The notes: generated from the letters alone by a model not told the origin. Positions 1 to 10,333 are shown, numbered from the stretch's first letter. The stretch: 64,000 bases of DNA from an uncultured Collinsella sp. (GCA_900542905.1 UQPF01000005.1:62001-126000), one strand, 5' to 3'. Translations and numbers: made by a program.

Positions 1-1410
1 GGTCTCGCCCAGCGGAGGGCTCACCATGTTGCCGCAGACGGCGACGCGCACGGCCTGGAACACCACGCGCTTCTTAAGGTCCATCTGCTCGGGCAGCGGC
101 TCAAGCGCGGCGTCGATGTTGGCGGCCGTCCACTCGTCCACGCCCTCGAGCGCGGCCTTGGCGGCGTCCAGAATGGCACCCATGCCCTCCTTGGCCAGGC
201 CCTTGTTGACGGACTTCTCGTCATACTCGAGCGTCTCGGCCGTGGCAAAGATGGGAGCGGCGACGGTCACGGCGTCGGCCGGCATCTTGGTGCGCGGCTT
301 GACGATGGCAGCGAGCGCGTCGATCCAATCCTCGCCGTACTCGACATTGCCCTCGATGAGGCCCGCCTCGTGCAGCTCGGGGACCATGACCTCGTCGGCA
401 AACTGGGCGTCGGACATGCCGTTGATGTACTCGGCATTGACCCAGTCGAGCTTCTTGGGGTCGAAAGTCGCCGGGTTCTTGGAGATGCGGTCGAGCGAGA
501 ACTTGCTGGCCAGGACATCGCGCGGGATGATCGTGGTCTCGCCGTCGAGCGACCAGCCGAGCAGCGCCAGGTAATTGACGAAGGCGTCGGACAGGTAGCC
601 GGCGTCGCGGTACTCCTCCACCGAGGTGGCGCCGTGGCGCTTGGAGAGCTTCTTGCCGTCGGCGCCCAGAATCATGGAGATGTGGGCGAACGTGGGCACG
701 GGCGCGCCGAGGGCCTCGTAGACCATGACCTGACGCGGGGTGTTGGAAAGGTGGTCGTCGCCGCGGATGACGTGGGTGATCTTCATCATGGCGTCGTCGA
801 CGACGGTCGCGAAGTTATACGTGGGCGTGCCGTCGGAGCGGAAGATGACGAAGTCATCGAGCTCCTTGGCGTCGAAGGTCACCTCGCCGTGGACGGCGTC
901 GTGGATGACGACGTCGCCGCGGTCCTCGGGCACCTTGATGCGCAGGACGTAGGACTCGCCGGCCTCGATGCGGCGGCGGGCCTCCTCGGGATCAAGATCG
1001 CGGCAGCGGCGCTGATAGCCCTGGAAGGGGTCCTTGCGCTCCTGCGCGGCCTTGCGGTCGGCGTCGAGCTGCTCCTTGGTGCAGAAGCAGGGATAGGCCT
1101 TGCCCTCGTCCCAGAGCTTCTGGGCGGCCTGCTTGTACAGGTCCAGGCGCTCGGTCTGCGCGTAGGGGCCATAGTCGCCACCCACCTCGGGACCCTCGTC
1201 CCAATCCAGGCCCAGCCAACGCATGGCGCGCAGGATGATCTGCGTGTTCTCGTCGGTGGAGCGGGTGGGGTCGGTGTCGTCGATGCGCAGGATGAACGTG
1301 CCGCCGTTTGCACGGGCGAAAGCCCAGTTATAGATAGCGGTGCGGGCGCCGCCAATGTGCAGCTTGCCCGTCGGTGAGGGTGCAAAGCGGACGCGAACGT
1401 CTGATGCCAT
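1..1410 (-). CDS. gltX: Glutamyl-tRNA synthetase, C-terminus cut by window edge
   Basis: Class I aminoacyl-tRNA synthetase that attaches glutamate to tRNA-Glu in the cytoplasm using ATP. The minus-strand frame is open from the ATG at 1410 to base 1, 470 codons with no stop, so only about 20-30 residues of a usual 490-500 residue enzyme are missing. The HIGH-type signature is HIGG at residues 18-21 (PTGKLHIGGAR), and the KMSKS-type signature is KLSKR near residue 253. Both are the forms expected for GluRS. A TATACT -10 box lies about 40 bases upstream. Two tRNA-Glu(CUC) genes at 34.7 kb are natural substrates. Whether it is discriminating (Glu only) or also charges tRNA-Gln cannot be decided from what is visible. 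Confidence 0.95.
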   Translation of the reverse strand, partial: MASDVRVRFAPSPTGKLHIGGARTAIYNWAFARANGGTFILRIDDTDPTRSTDENTQIILRAMRWLGLDWDEGPEVGGDYGPYAQTERLDLYKQAAQKLWDEGKAYPCFCTKEQLDADRKAAQERKDPFQGYQRRCRDLDPEEARRRIEAGESYVLRIKVPEDRGDVVIHDAVHGEVTFDAKELDDFVIFRSDGTPTYNFATVVDDAMMKITHVIRGDDHLSNTPRQVMVYEALGAPVPTFAHISMILGADGKKLSKRHGATSVEEYRDAGYLSDAFVNYLALLGWSLDGETTIIPRDVLASKFSLDRISKNPATFDPKKLDWVNAEYINGMSDAQFADEVMVPELHEAGLIEGNVEYGEDWIDALAAIVKPRTKMPADAVTVAAPIFATAETLEYDEKSVNKGLAKEGMGAILDAAKAALEGVDEWTAANIDAALEPLPEQMDLKKRVVFQAVRVAVCGNMVSPPLGET

Positions 1411-1450
1411 GGAAATCTCCTCGATTGCAGGATGGATGTCTAACCGCACC

Positions 1451-1481
1451 AGTATAAAGCATCAAAGCAACCTCCGCACAA
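1451..1481 (-). promoter_or_regulatory. Candidate promoter of gltX
   Basis: Reading the minus strand, a TATACT hexamer (1451-1456) lies about 40 bases upstream of the gltX ATG. A weak TTGTGC (1476-1481) sits 19 bases further up. The -10 box is good, while the -35 box and its spacing are poor, so this is a candidate only. Confidence 0.35.
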
Positions 1482-1490
1482 AGGGCACCG

Positions 1491-1588
1491 ACCTACTCAT
1501 TGGGGACAGACTTAAATGATCAGTCTTTGGGCAACCTGTCGACACTTAGGTAAGGCCGATCATTTAAGTCTGTCCCCAATGAGTAGGT
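1491..1588. repeat. 31-bp perfect inverted repeat, 36-nt loop
   Basis: The arm at 1491-1521 and the arm at 1558-1588 are exact reverse complements (31 bp). They begin ACCTACTCATTGGGGACAGA and are separated by 36 bases. It sits between the divergent gltX and metK promoters, outside both genes. There is no T-tract on either strand, so it does not look like a simple terminator. Hairpins containing GGGGACAG are common REP-like or transposase-recognised elements in other bacteria. That link is inference, and no transposase is nearby. Confidence 0.8.
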
Positions 1589-1620
1589 GCGGAAAGGGTG
1601 TGAATGTTTGATTTACGCGC

Positions 1621-1671
1621 TATGATGTGCCCTTGCATAGAGAGCCCGGCGGAATGGTAACGGTCGCCGGG
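1621..1671 (+). promoter_or_regulatory. metK -10 box and 5' leader hairpin
   Basis: A TATGAT box (1621-1626) precedes metK by about 70 bases, with no convincing -35 at the usual distance. Just downstream of the expected transcription start is a 7-bp perfect stem, CCCGGCG (1645-1651) with CGCCGGG (1665-1671), in the 5' leader. It does not match any SAM riboswitch layout that I recognise. The metK ribosome site AAAGGA follows at about 1682. Confidence 0.4.
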
Positions 1672-1693
1672 ACACGTTTTTGAAAGGACAATC

Positions 1694-2974
<1,281 letters not shown>

Positions 2975-3011
2975 GCCAGCGGCAAAAGCTGCAGCCAAAT
3001 AGAAACGCACC

Positions 3012-3047
3012 AAATAGAGGTACCGGCTCCAACCGGTACCTCTATTT
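3012..3047 (+). terminator. Rho-independent terminator after metK
   Basis: A 15-bp perfect stem (3012-3026 with 3033-3047, core AGAGGTACCGG), a 6-base loop, and an A-rich 5' and T-rich 3' side. It would work in both directions, but only metK faces it. Confidence 0.85.
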
Positions 3048-3142
3048 TATTAATCCAGTGGTGAAGATGCTTCGATATGATCCTACGCTGCGTCACCAGC
3101 TAATGAATTTTGAAGCACACGCGCCTCTACCATGTATCCTTA

Positions 3143-3263
3143 GTTCCGAGGGCTTTGGTATTTGGTCGGTCGCGAGTTCCGCACGAGCCGGAGGCCACTT
3201 AATGTGGCCTCAGTGCGAGCCAGGACTGTAGAGCAGGCGACCAAATACCAAAGCCCTCGGAAC
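3143..3263 (-). repeat. Structured repeat family A, copy 1 (26-bp outer arms)
   Basis: Outer arms 3143-3168 and 3238-3263 are perfect reverse complements (26 bp). Between them lies a 69-base core that, read on the minus strand, begins CCTGCTCTACAGTCCTG and ends GGCTCGTGCGGAACTCGCG. This is nearly identical to the core of the copy at 40972-41123. Inside the core is a hairpin with stem GAGGCCAC (3191-3198) and GTGGCCTC (3204-3211) and loop TTAAT. The stem sequence differs from the other copy but stays complementary. It fills most of the gap between metK and sdaA. Confidence 0.85.
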
Positions 3264-3286
3264 GACGGGATAGAAAAGGAGCACCC

Positions 3287-4894
3287 ATGGCAGGCAAGCC
3301 GCAAACACTAGCTACGACCTCGGCATTCGAGATCTTGGGCCCCGTCATGGTCGGCCCCAGCTCATCGCACACCGCCGGCGCCCTGCGGTGCGCCCAAGTT
3401 GCCGCCAGCCTGCTGGAAGGCCGCATCACCAAAGCCACCTTTGGCCTGTGGAACTCCTTCGCCCACACCTACCGCGGCCACGGCACCGATCGTGCGCTCG
3501 TCGCGGGCATCCTAGGCCTCGACACCGATGACGAGAATATCAAGCAGGCCTTCGACCTCGCTCGCGAGCAGGGCCTCGAATATCACTTTGACATCAAGGG
3601 CGACGACGCCTCCATCCACCCCAATACCGTCGACATTGACATGGTAGACGACACGGGCGCCACGGCACAGGTCCGCGGCGAGAGCCTGGGCGGCGGCAAG
3701 ATGCGCATCAGCCGCATTAACGGCGTCGGCGTCGACATCTCGGGCATGTATTCCACGCTCTTCGTGGCGCACAAGGACGTCCCCGGCGTGCTCGCCGCGC
3801 TCACGAACCTGCTCGCCTACGCCCATGTAAACATCGCGTTTTGCCGTACCTACCGCACCGAGGTGGGCGGCCAGGCCTACTCCGTCTTTGAGACCGACGG
3901 CGCGCCCGACGACACCGTCGTCCCCATGCTACGCAAGCTCGACAATGTCGATTACGCAACGTTTATCGAGCTCCCCGGTTCTGCCTCGTCGCTCTCTCCC
4001 GGCGTCTCGGCCAAGGAGATCTTCGACGACGGTGAGCAGCTGCTCGATGCGTGCGAGGAACTGGGGCTCAGCATCGGCGCCGTTATGGCCGTGCGCGAGG
4101 CGCGCCTGACCGGCGAGGCGCACGCCGTCGCCGCCATGCGCCGCGTGCTCGACGTCATGCGCGAGGAGACCACGGCCCCCATCGCCAATCCGCAGCGTTC
4201 GCTCGGCGGGCTTATCGGCGGCGAGGCCAAGCTCGTCGAAGCCACCGGCCGCAACGATTTGAGTGCAAGCCTGATGGGCCCCGTTCAGACCGAAGCTGTG
4301 GCCCGCGCGATGGCCGTGCTCGAACGCTCCGCCACCATGGGCGTAATCGTCGCAGCTCCGACGGCAGGATCCGCGGGTGTTGTGCCCGGCTGCGTGCTGG
4401 CGCTCGCCGATCACCTTCAGCTCGACGACGAGCAAGTCATGGACGCGCTCTACTGCGCAGCCGCCATCGGCCTCAACCTCACCACGAGCGCCTGCGTTGC
4501 CGGCGCCGAGGGCGGCTGCCAAGCCGAGGTCGGAAGCGCCGCCGCCATGGCAGCCGCCGCGCTGGTGCAGATGCTCGGCGGCACGCCCGAGCAGGCGCTT
4601 GACGCCAGTTCCATCGCGCTGAGTAACCTGCTGGGCCTCGTTTGTGACCCCGTCGGTGGCCTCGTGGAGGTGCCCTGCCAAAACCGCAACGCCATCGGCG
4701 TAGCAGCGGCCTTTAGCTCGGCACAACTCGCCCTCGCAGGCATTAAGAGCCTGGTGCCGTTTGACCAGATGGCACATGTCATGCTCTCGGTGGGTCACGC
4801 GTTGCCGGCCACGCTGCGCGAGACGGCAAAGGGCGGCATCGCGCAGGCTCCGGCCGCACTTTCGGCCTGTGCAAAATGCGGTGTGTGCGGATAG
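3287..4894 (+). CDS. sdaA: L-serine ammonia-lyase, single chain, iron-sulfur dependent
   Basis: Deaminates L-serine to pyruvate and ammonia with a [4Fe-4S] cluster. The 535 residues combine the beta (N-terminal, with an ACT-like segment around residues 165-240) and alpha (C-terminal) domains that are separate SdaAB chains in Bacillus. Cluster cysteines are visible in GGCQAEVG (about residue 410), VCDPVGG (about 453) and PCQNRN (about 463). The C-terminus ends CAKCGVCG, so a tail cysteine is available as the fourth ligand, as known for the Legionella enzyme. The ATG at 3287 follows AAAAGGAG. Repeat family A copy 1 lies directly upstream and a hairpin terminator directly downstream. Confidence 0.93.
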   Translation: MAGKPQTLATTSAFEILGPVMVGPSSSHTAGALRCAQVAASLLEGRITKATFGLWNSFAHTYRGHGTDRALVAGILGLDTDDENIKQAFDLAREQGLEYHFDIKGDDASIHPNTVDIDMVDDTGATAQVRGESLGGGKMRISRINGVGVDISGMYSTLFVAHKDVPGVLAALTNLLAYAHVNIAFCRTYRTEVGGQAYSVFETDGAPDDTVVPMLRKLDNVDYATFIELPGSASSLSPGVSAKEIFDDGEQLLDACEELGLSIGAVMAVREARLTGEAHAVAAMRRVLDVMREETTAPIANPQRSLGGLIGGEAKLVEATGRNDLSASLMGPVQTEAVARAMAVLERSATMGVIVAAPTAGSAGVVPGCVLALADHLQLDDEQVMDALYCAAAIGLNLTTSACVAGAEGGCQAEVGSAAAMAAAALVQMLGGTPEQALDASSIALSNLLGLVCDPVGGLVEVPCQNRNAIGVAAAFSSAQLALAGIKSLVPFDQMAHVMLSVGHALPATLRETAKGGIAQAPAALSACAKCGVCG

Positions 4895-4912
4895 CGGCAA
4901 AGAACGACTCAA

Positions 4913-4938
4913 AGGTGGGACATTTGTCCCACCTCTTT
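4913..4938 (+). terminator. Terminator after sdaA
   Basis: AGGTGGGAC (4913-4921) pairs with GTCCCACCT (4926-4934) around a 4-base loop, followed by CTTTT. It separates sdaA from the next promoter. Confidence 0.7.
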
Positions 4939-4980
4939 TGAATGCCACCGTTTCCGTACCACAAACAGCAGGGCAATCGC

Positions 4981-4986
4981 TATAAT
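4981..4986 (+). promoter_or_regulatory. -10 box of the L,D-transpeptidase gene
   Basis: A perfect TATAAT lies 58 bases before the chosen ATG. No clear -35 sits 16-18 bases upstream. Confidence 0.5.
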
Positions 4987-5043
4987 GCAAGCCCAGTAAA
5001 AACACGATGAACCGCAAGGCGAAAATCGAAGGATATGCATACG

Positions 5044-6777
5044 ATGTCGCAAAACGATCGAACTCAACTGATTCCCGATCCGCAGCAGCCGAGCAGGCAC
5101 ACCGGCAGCGTTCAGTCGCCGCGTCCTATCGCGCCGAGCCACGGTCAGCAGCGTAGTGCAGCAAACGCTTCCCAACACCCGAACCAACAGCGACAGCAGC
5201 GTCAACAACGTCAGCAGCGCCGGGCAAACGGCAATGCGCCCAAGCAGCCCCCCACGCACGCTCGAGGCGATCGCGGCCCCGCGCGCAAACCCGCCGAGAA
5301 CAATAAGTCGGGCAAAAAGACGACGCTCTTTGTCGTCCTGGGTCTTATCGTCATTGTCTATATCGTAGGCGTCGTAGCGTTTTCGCAGGTAGCCTACCCC
5401 AACACCACCATCGCCGGCGTCGACGTCTCGTTCTCCAACGCTTCGTCTGCCGCCACCAAGGTCAATTCGGCATGGAAGCACTATAAGCTCACCGTGACAG
5501 GCGATGACTTTAACTGGACCTATCAGCCCGAGTCCGATGAGCCCATCGTCGACGGTGAAGCTGCCGCAAAAGAGATTATCAGCCACAACGAAGCCTTTGT
5601 ATGGCCGGTCCGCCTTGTGGAATCCTTAAGCGGCAAGACCAAAACAACCGCTACCTCCAACGAAGTCGATCTTGATCAAGACGTCGACCTGTCCATGCTC
5701 TCCGACACCTTTGACCAAAAGAAGTTTGAGAAGGATCTGGGCGCCGCCATCGACGAGTTTAACGAGGGCCGTTCGGGCACGTTCGAGGCAAATAGCTCCT
5801 ATGACGAGCAGGCCGGCAAGTTTACCGTCGAGAAGGCGCGCTCCAACGAAAAACTCAACCGCGAGCATGTCATTAAATATGCCGAGCTCGAGCTTGCCTC
5901 GCTGGCCGAGACCGTAGATCTTTCCAAGCTCGGCAACGATGCCTATGAGCCGCTCAATGGAACGCTGACCGATGATCAGATTCAGGCCGCATGCGATGCC
6001 GCCAACAACTTCCTGGGCGTCAACGTGACCCTCAAGCTCAACGGCGAGGATGCTGGCAAGGTTGATGGCAGCTCCGTATTGCAGTGGATCAGCTTTGCCG
6101 ATCCGGCCAACCCAACGCTCGATACGACGCAGATCAGCAGCTGGGCAGCCGAGCTCGCTAACGGCTTTAATACCGTGGGCTCCACTCGCTGGTGGACGCG
6201 CGCCGATAGCAAGCAGTGCGCCGTCGAAGGCGGTGACTTTGGTTGGTCCATCGACAGCAGCTCGCTCGCCAAGCAGGTCGAGGACGCCATTAACAACAAG
6301 CAGACTGGCGAAATCGAGATCAAGTACTCCCAGAAGGCCGACACCTTTACCGCAAAGGGAGAGCCCGACTGGAAGGCGTATATCGACGTCGACTTGTCCG
6401 AACAGCACGCGCGCTACTATGACGAGAGCGGAAATATCGTTTGGGAGGCCAACTTTATCTCGGGCAAGCCGGGCGAGGACGCCACGCCCGAGGGCGTCTG
6501 GCAGATCAACAGCAACGACGGCGGCAGCACCCTGATCGGAGCCAAGGACCCCGAGACCGGCAAGCCCAAATACGAGAGTCCGGTGAGCTACTGGATGCCG
6601 TTTGAGGGCAACATGATCGGCTTCCATGATGCCACCTGGCAAAACGACAAGAGCTTCGATAACGCCGAGTCGTACAAATGGTGCGGCAGCCACGGCTGCA
6701 TCAACCTGCGCCTGGCAGACGCCAAGGCACTTCACGACTGCATCAAAGTCGGCCTGTGTGTGGTTGTCCACTCGTAG
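5044..6777 (+). CDS. Membrane-anchored L,D-transpeptidase (YkuD) with PG-binding domain
   Basis: Predicted to form 3-3 cross-links in peptidoglycan on the outer face of the membrane. The start is taken at 5044 because GAAGGA (5028-5033) is well placed for it and would abut the earlier ATG at 5035. The roughly 90-residue N-terminus is rich in Gln, Arg and Pro and probably disordered in the cytoplasm. It is followed by one membrane segment (TLFVVLGLIVIVYIVGVVAF), a long PG_binding_4-like extracellular region, and a C-terminal YkuD domain. The catalytic signature SHGCINLR is near residues 549-556, with the nucleophile Cys near 552. A promoter and flanking hairpins suggest a single-gene transcript. 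Confidence 0.88.
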   Translation: MSQNDRTQLIPDPQQPSRHTGSVQSPRPIAPSHGQQRSAANASQHPNQQRQQRQQRQQRRANGNAPKQPPTHARGDRGPARKPAENNKSGKKTTLFVVLGLIVIVYIVGVVAFSQVAYPNTTIAGVDVSFSNASSAATKVNSAWKHYKLTVTGDDFNWTYQPESDEPIVDGEAAAKEIISHNEAFVWPVRLVESLSGKTKTTATSNEVDLDQDVDLSMLSDTFDQKKFEKDLGAAIDEFNEGRSGTFEANSSYDEQAGKFTVEKARSNEKLNREHVIKYAELELASLAETVDLSKLGNDAYEPLNGTLTDDQIQAACDAANNFLGVNVTLKLNGEDAGKVDGSSVLQWISFADPANPTLDTTQISSWAAELANGFNTVGSTRWWTRADSKQCAVEGGDFGWSIDSSSLAKQVEDAINNKQTGEIEIKYSQKADTFTAKGEPDWKAYIDVDLSEQHARYYDESGNIVWEANFISGKPGEDATPEGVWQINSNDGGSTLIGAKDPETGKPKYESPVSYWMPFEGNMIGFHDATWQNDKSFDNAESYKWCGSHGCINLRLADAKALHDCIKVGLCVVVHS

Positions 6778-6845
6778 TGCAACGCGCACATTCATACAAT
6801 GTGGAACCGCTGCGACCAATCTAACAGTTCCGAAAGAAACCGTCT

Positions 6846-6875
6846 TATGCGCCCGCCTCAACCGGTGGGCGCATA
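6846..6875 (+). terminator. Hairpin between L,D-transpeptidase and export operon
   Basis: TATGCGCCC (6846-6854) pairs with GGGCGCATA (6867-6875). There is no real T-run after it, so it may be a weak terminator or a leader structure of the next gene. Confidence 0.4.
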
Positions 6876-6909
6876 TACTTATCGAGGTACTTTCTATAAA
6901 GGAGACGCT

Positions 6910-8349
6910 ATGCCGAATGTCCCCACGACCACCCCGGGCCCGGATGATACCGAGCACACGCTCGAAGATGTCACCGAAACGATTCCTCTGATTACAAACG
7001 TACATGCCGATAAGCAGAGCGGACGCGCGAACGATGCGACCGAGATTTCCGATGAAGAGGCATATGCCAAGCTCAAGGCAAAACGTGCCGAACGTCGACG
7101 CAAAAAGCTCATCCGACGCGGCATTGCGGCCGGCGTCGTGGCCGCCATTGTGCTCATCGCCATTGTCGCAACCCTGGTTATCAATGCGCAGCCGCAGGGC
7201 GCCAGCGGGCCTGTGACCGACATGGTGACCGAGGGCACGTTTACCACAACGGTCGAGGCGAAAGGCCAGCTCAAACCCATTTCGTCCTCAGTGGTCTCCC
7301 CTTCTGTCGACGGCACGGTCGATTCGATCAACGTGCAGGCAGGCCAATCCGTCAACGAGGGCGACGTGCTCATGACCATTAAAAACGACGAGCTCGATCG
7401 CAACGTTGCCGAGGCGCAGCGTGCAGTAGCAGCCGCTCAGGAAGACCTCGCCAACGCGCAGAAAGCCCTCGCTTCCGCGCAGGCCACCCCAACGACGGAC
7501 GTCGATGGAGCTTCCGCCGCAGCGGCAGGCGCCTCCGCTGGGTACGCCGACACGAACACCGTATCGGCCGCACAGCGCAGCCTCGCATCAGCCCAAGCAA
7601 ACCTCGATCAGGCGAACGCCAAGGCCGCCGGGCGCACGGTTACGGCGCCGAGCTCGGGCAGCATCGTGGAGCTTAACGCCAAGGTGGGCGCTACGGTAAC
7701 AGGCGGCATGATCATGGGCGAAAGCGATACGAGCGGCGGCAAGCAGTGCATGCAGATCGCCGACCTCTCCAAGATGAAGGTAACGGTTCAGGTGGGCGAA
7801 AAGGATATCGCCAAGATCGCCGTGGGCCAGAGCGCCAACGTGACCTATCCCGCGTTTCCCGATATTGTGAGCCAAGGCACCGTCACGGCTATCGCCTCGG
7901 TGGCAAACTCCGACACCGCCAACGGTGGCGGCGGGAGCGCAACCTTTAACGTCGACATCCTCATCGAAGCGCCCGACGCTCGCCTTAAGCCTGGCATGAC
8001 TGCCGAGGTATCGGTGGTGACCGAGCAGCTCGACGACGTGGTGATGGTGCCGACGATGGCGCTCATGACCGAAGACGGCGAACACTATTACGTCAACGTG
8101 GCAACCGATGACGAGGGCAAGCAAACCCGTCGCGTGAAGGTGACCGTCGTGACACAAAACGATGACGAAGCCGTGGTCGGCAAGACACAGGTCAAGCACG
8201 ATGAACAGGGCAACGAGATCAACCCTAACGTGCCGGTTACCAAGCTGCGCGATGGCGACACCCTCGTCATGGACACCGGAGCGGGCGCAACGGCTGACGG
8301 CGGCTACAGCGCGGATTCGGGCAGCATGTCTGCCGACGAGGGTATGTAA
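6910..8349 (+). CDS. HlyD/MacA-type adaptor of an ABC exporter
   Basis: Membrane-anchored adaptor expected to work with the MacB-like pump encoded downstream. The ATG at 6910 is chosen because AAAGGAG lies 6 bases before it, giving 479 residues. Features are an acidic then highly basic N-terminus, a membrane segment at residues 71-91, a lipoyl/biotinyl-like half (VEAKGQLKPISSSVVSP), an Ala/Gln-rich helical hairpin, a second lipoyl half, and a beta-barrel domain with VPTMALMTEDGEHYYV. The C-terminal tail is Gly/Ser-rich. It overlaps the ATPase gene at TAATG, so the two are translationally coupled. The substrate is unknown; antimicrobial peptides or lipids are typical for the family. Confidence 0.85.
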   Translation: MPNVPTTTPGPDDTEHTLEDVTETIPLITNVHADKQSGRANDATEISDEEAYAKLKAKRAERRRKKLIRRGIAAGVVAAIVLIAIVATLVINAQPQGASGPVTDMVTEGTFTTTVEAKGQLKPISSSVVSPSVDGTVDSINVQAGQSVNEGDVLMTIKNDELDRNVAEAQRAVAAAQEDLANAQKALASAQATPTTDVDGASAAAAGASAGYADTNTVSAAQRSLASAQANLDQANAKAAGRTVTAPSSGSIVELNAKVGATVTGGMIMGESDTSGGKQCMQIADLSKMKVTVQVGEKDIAKIAVGQSANVTYPAFPDIVSQGTVTAIASVANSDTANGGGGSATFNVDILIEAPDARLKPGMTAEVSVVTEQLDDVVMVPTMALMTEDGEHYYVNVATDDEGKQTRRVKVTVVTQNDDEAVVGKTQVKHDEQGNEINPNVPVTKLRDGDTLVMDTGAGATADGGYSADSGSMSADEGM

Positions 8350-9122
8350 TGCGTCCCGTCATCGACATCCGCAACGTGCACCGCATCTTTGAGAGCGAAG
8401 CGGGTTGCGCCCACATCTTGCACAACGTGAGCCTGGCGGTAGATCCCGGCGAGTTCGTCGCCATTACCGGCCCCTCGGGCTCGGGCAAATCAACGCTCAT
8501 GAACATCCTAGGTTGCCTGGATAAGCCGACGGCGGGCGACTACTACCTGCAAGGGCTCAACGTGGCCGAGCTCGATGATGACGAGCTCACCGAAGTCCGC
8601 GCCCTGAGCATCGGCTTTGTCTTTCAGAGCTTCAACCTGCTGCCGCGCCTGTCGGTTATCGAAAACGTCATGCTGCCGCTGGCCTACACCAACGTACCCT
8701 GTAGCCAGCGCGAAATGCGCGCCGTGCACGCGCTGCAGGCCGTCACGCTGCCCGTCGACCACTGGGACCACCGCATATCCGAGCTCTCGGGCGGCCAGAT
8801 GCAGCGTGTCGCCATCGCACGTGCCCTCGTCAACGATCCGCCTATCATTTTGGCTGACGAGCCGACGGGAAACCTGGACTCCGCCACTGGAGCGCTCGTC
8901 ATGGAAACCTTCCATAAGCTCCAGGAGCGCGGCAAGACCATCATACTCATCACGCACGACCCCGGCATCGCCGCCGAGGCCGACCGTGCCGTGACCATCC
9001 GCGACGGTCGTATACACGACGGCGCGTATATTCCACATACACCGCGGACCCTGCGCAGCGCCGTAGATAGCCTGCCCATGATTTCCGCCTCCGCCAACCC
9101 GCCGAAAGGAGTGGTGGCATGA
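8349..9122 (+). CDS. ABC exporter ATP-binding protein (MacB/LolD type)
   Basis: Cytoplasmic nucleotide-binding subunit of the MacAB-like exporter, 257 residues. Walker A GPSGSGKST is at residues 41-49, the signature is LSGGQMQR, and Walker B is IILADEPTGNLD, followed by the H-loop in LITHDP. The LADEPTGNLD form is typical of the LolD/MacB/FtsE branch. It starts in the stop of the adaptor gene (TAATG) and overlaps the permease by four bases (ATGA), so the three genes form one coupled operon. Confidence 0.93.
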   Translation: MRPVIDIRNVHRIFESEAGCAHILHNVSLAVDPGEFVAITGPSGSGKSTLMNILGCLDKPTAGDYYLQGLNVAELDDDELTEVRALSIGFVFQSFNLLPRLSVIENVMLPLAYTNVPCSQREMRAVHALQAVTLPVDHWDHRISELSGGQMQRVAIARALVNDPPIILADEPTGNLDSATGALVMETFHKLQERGKTIILITHDPGIAAEADRAVTIRDGRIHDGAYIPHTPRTLRSAVDSLPMISASANPPKGVVA

Positions 9123-10333
9123 GCGCCCGCGATCTCATCCAGGAAGCACTTCACTCGCTCGAGGCCAACAAGGGGCGCAGCCTGCTCACCATCCTGGGCA
9201 TCGTCATTGGCATCGCATCGGTCATCGCCATGACTTCGCTCATCGGCGGCATCCAAAACAGCCTGGTCAACAGCCTGGGGCTCAATGCAGCCCGCATGGT
9301 GCAGATCTATTCGTCCCAAGAACTCACTGATTCTGACGTCCAGAAGCTTCAAAAACTGGTGCCGCAGATAGAGCAGATCGGCATTGTCGACAGCGCGTAT
9401 ACCGAGTATAAGACCGGCGATAAAAGCTATACCGTCATGGCACAGGGTGTCGACAGCGACATGCTCGACGCCGTGGGTGCCAGCAAGCTCGTTGCGGGAC
9501 GTGTCTATTCACAGGCCGAGTCTCAATCAGGCTCGCGCGTGGCGCTCATCAGCCGTGGCGGCGCCGATCAGCTTTACGGCAACGAGCAGGACGCACTGGG
9601 GAAAACCATCAAGGTGTCCAACGGCGAGGTGCAGATTGTAGGCGTGATTGATGGCGGCAGCGACTCCATGGGCTCGCTCACGTTGTATATGCCACGCGAA
9701 ACCATCTCCGGCCTGTTTGGCGACGAGAATCCTTCATTCCCCAGCGTGACGGCACTTGCTGCCGAGGGCACGGACATGGACGAGCTCTGCAAGACCATCG
9801 AGTCTAAGGTGCGCGCGATGAAGGGCATCTCGGAGGATGATGAGTACGACAGCGTATCGGCGACCTCCATGAAAAGCGCCATCGATGCGCTCAACTCGTT
9901 TATGGGCGCCTTCTCGCTCATCATGGGCGCTGTCGCCAGTATCTCACTGCTTGTCGGCGGAATCGGCATTATGAATATGATGCTTACCAACGTGACTGAG
10001 CGCATCCGCGAGATCGGTATTCGCCGTGCCTTGGGCGCCAGTCGTCGCGATATCACCGCGCAGTTTTTGGCCGAGTCCTCGGCGCTGTGCGTCACCGGTG
10101 GCCTACTGGGTGTCCTGATTGGCTATCTGCTGGCCTGGGGCCTTGCGATGTTTGCTGCAGGATCAGGGGTTCTCAGCGAGCTCGGTGCCAGCGGGCAAAT
10201 CACACCGAGCTTTTCAATCGCCACGGTGCTGCTGGCCTTCGGCGTCTCCGTCGGCATCGGCGTAATCTTTGGCTTCTACCCCGCTCGCCGCGCGGCAAAG
10301 CTCAACCCGGTGGAGTGCCTACGCTACCAGTAA
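9119..10333 (+). CDS. ABC exporter permease (MacB/FtsX type)
   Basis: 404-residue permease with one N-terminal membrane helix (about residues 20-42), a MacB_PCD-type extracellular domain (about 45-255), and three C-terminal helices forming the FtsX domain. The hallmark NVTERIREIGIRRALGASRR lies just after the second helix. It forms a dimer that works with the ATPase and adaptor encoded upstream. The ATG overlaps the ATPase stop (ATGA). A 21-bp tandem duplication covers the end of the gene (10324-10344 and 10345-10365), so the stop codon context is repeated. Confidence 0.92.
   Translation: MSARDLIQEALHSLEANKGRSLLTILGIVIGIASVIAMTSLIGGIQNSLVNSLGLNAARMVQIYSSQELTDSDVQKLQKLVPQIEQIGIVDSAYTEYKTGDKSYTVMAQGVDSDMLDAVGASKLVAGRVYSQAESQSGSRVALISRGGADQLYGNEQDALGKTIKVSNGEVQIVGVIDGGSDSMGSLTLYMPRETISGLFGDENPSFPSVTALAAEGTDMDELCKTIESKVRAMKGISEDDEYDSVSATSMKSAIDALNSFMGAFSLIMGAVASISLLVGGIGIMNMMLTNVTERIREIGIRRALGASRRDITAQFLAESSALCVTGGLLGVLIGYLLAWGLAMFAAGSGVLSELGASGQITPSFSIATVLLAFGVSVGIGVIFGFYPARRAAKLNPVECLRYQ

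Noticed and set aside
1645..1671. SAM riboswitch in the metK leader
   Set aside because: There is only one 7-bp hairpin. The multi-helix layout and conserved loops of known SAM riboswitches are not visible.
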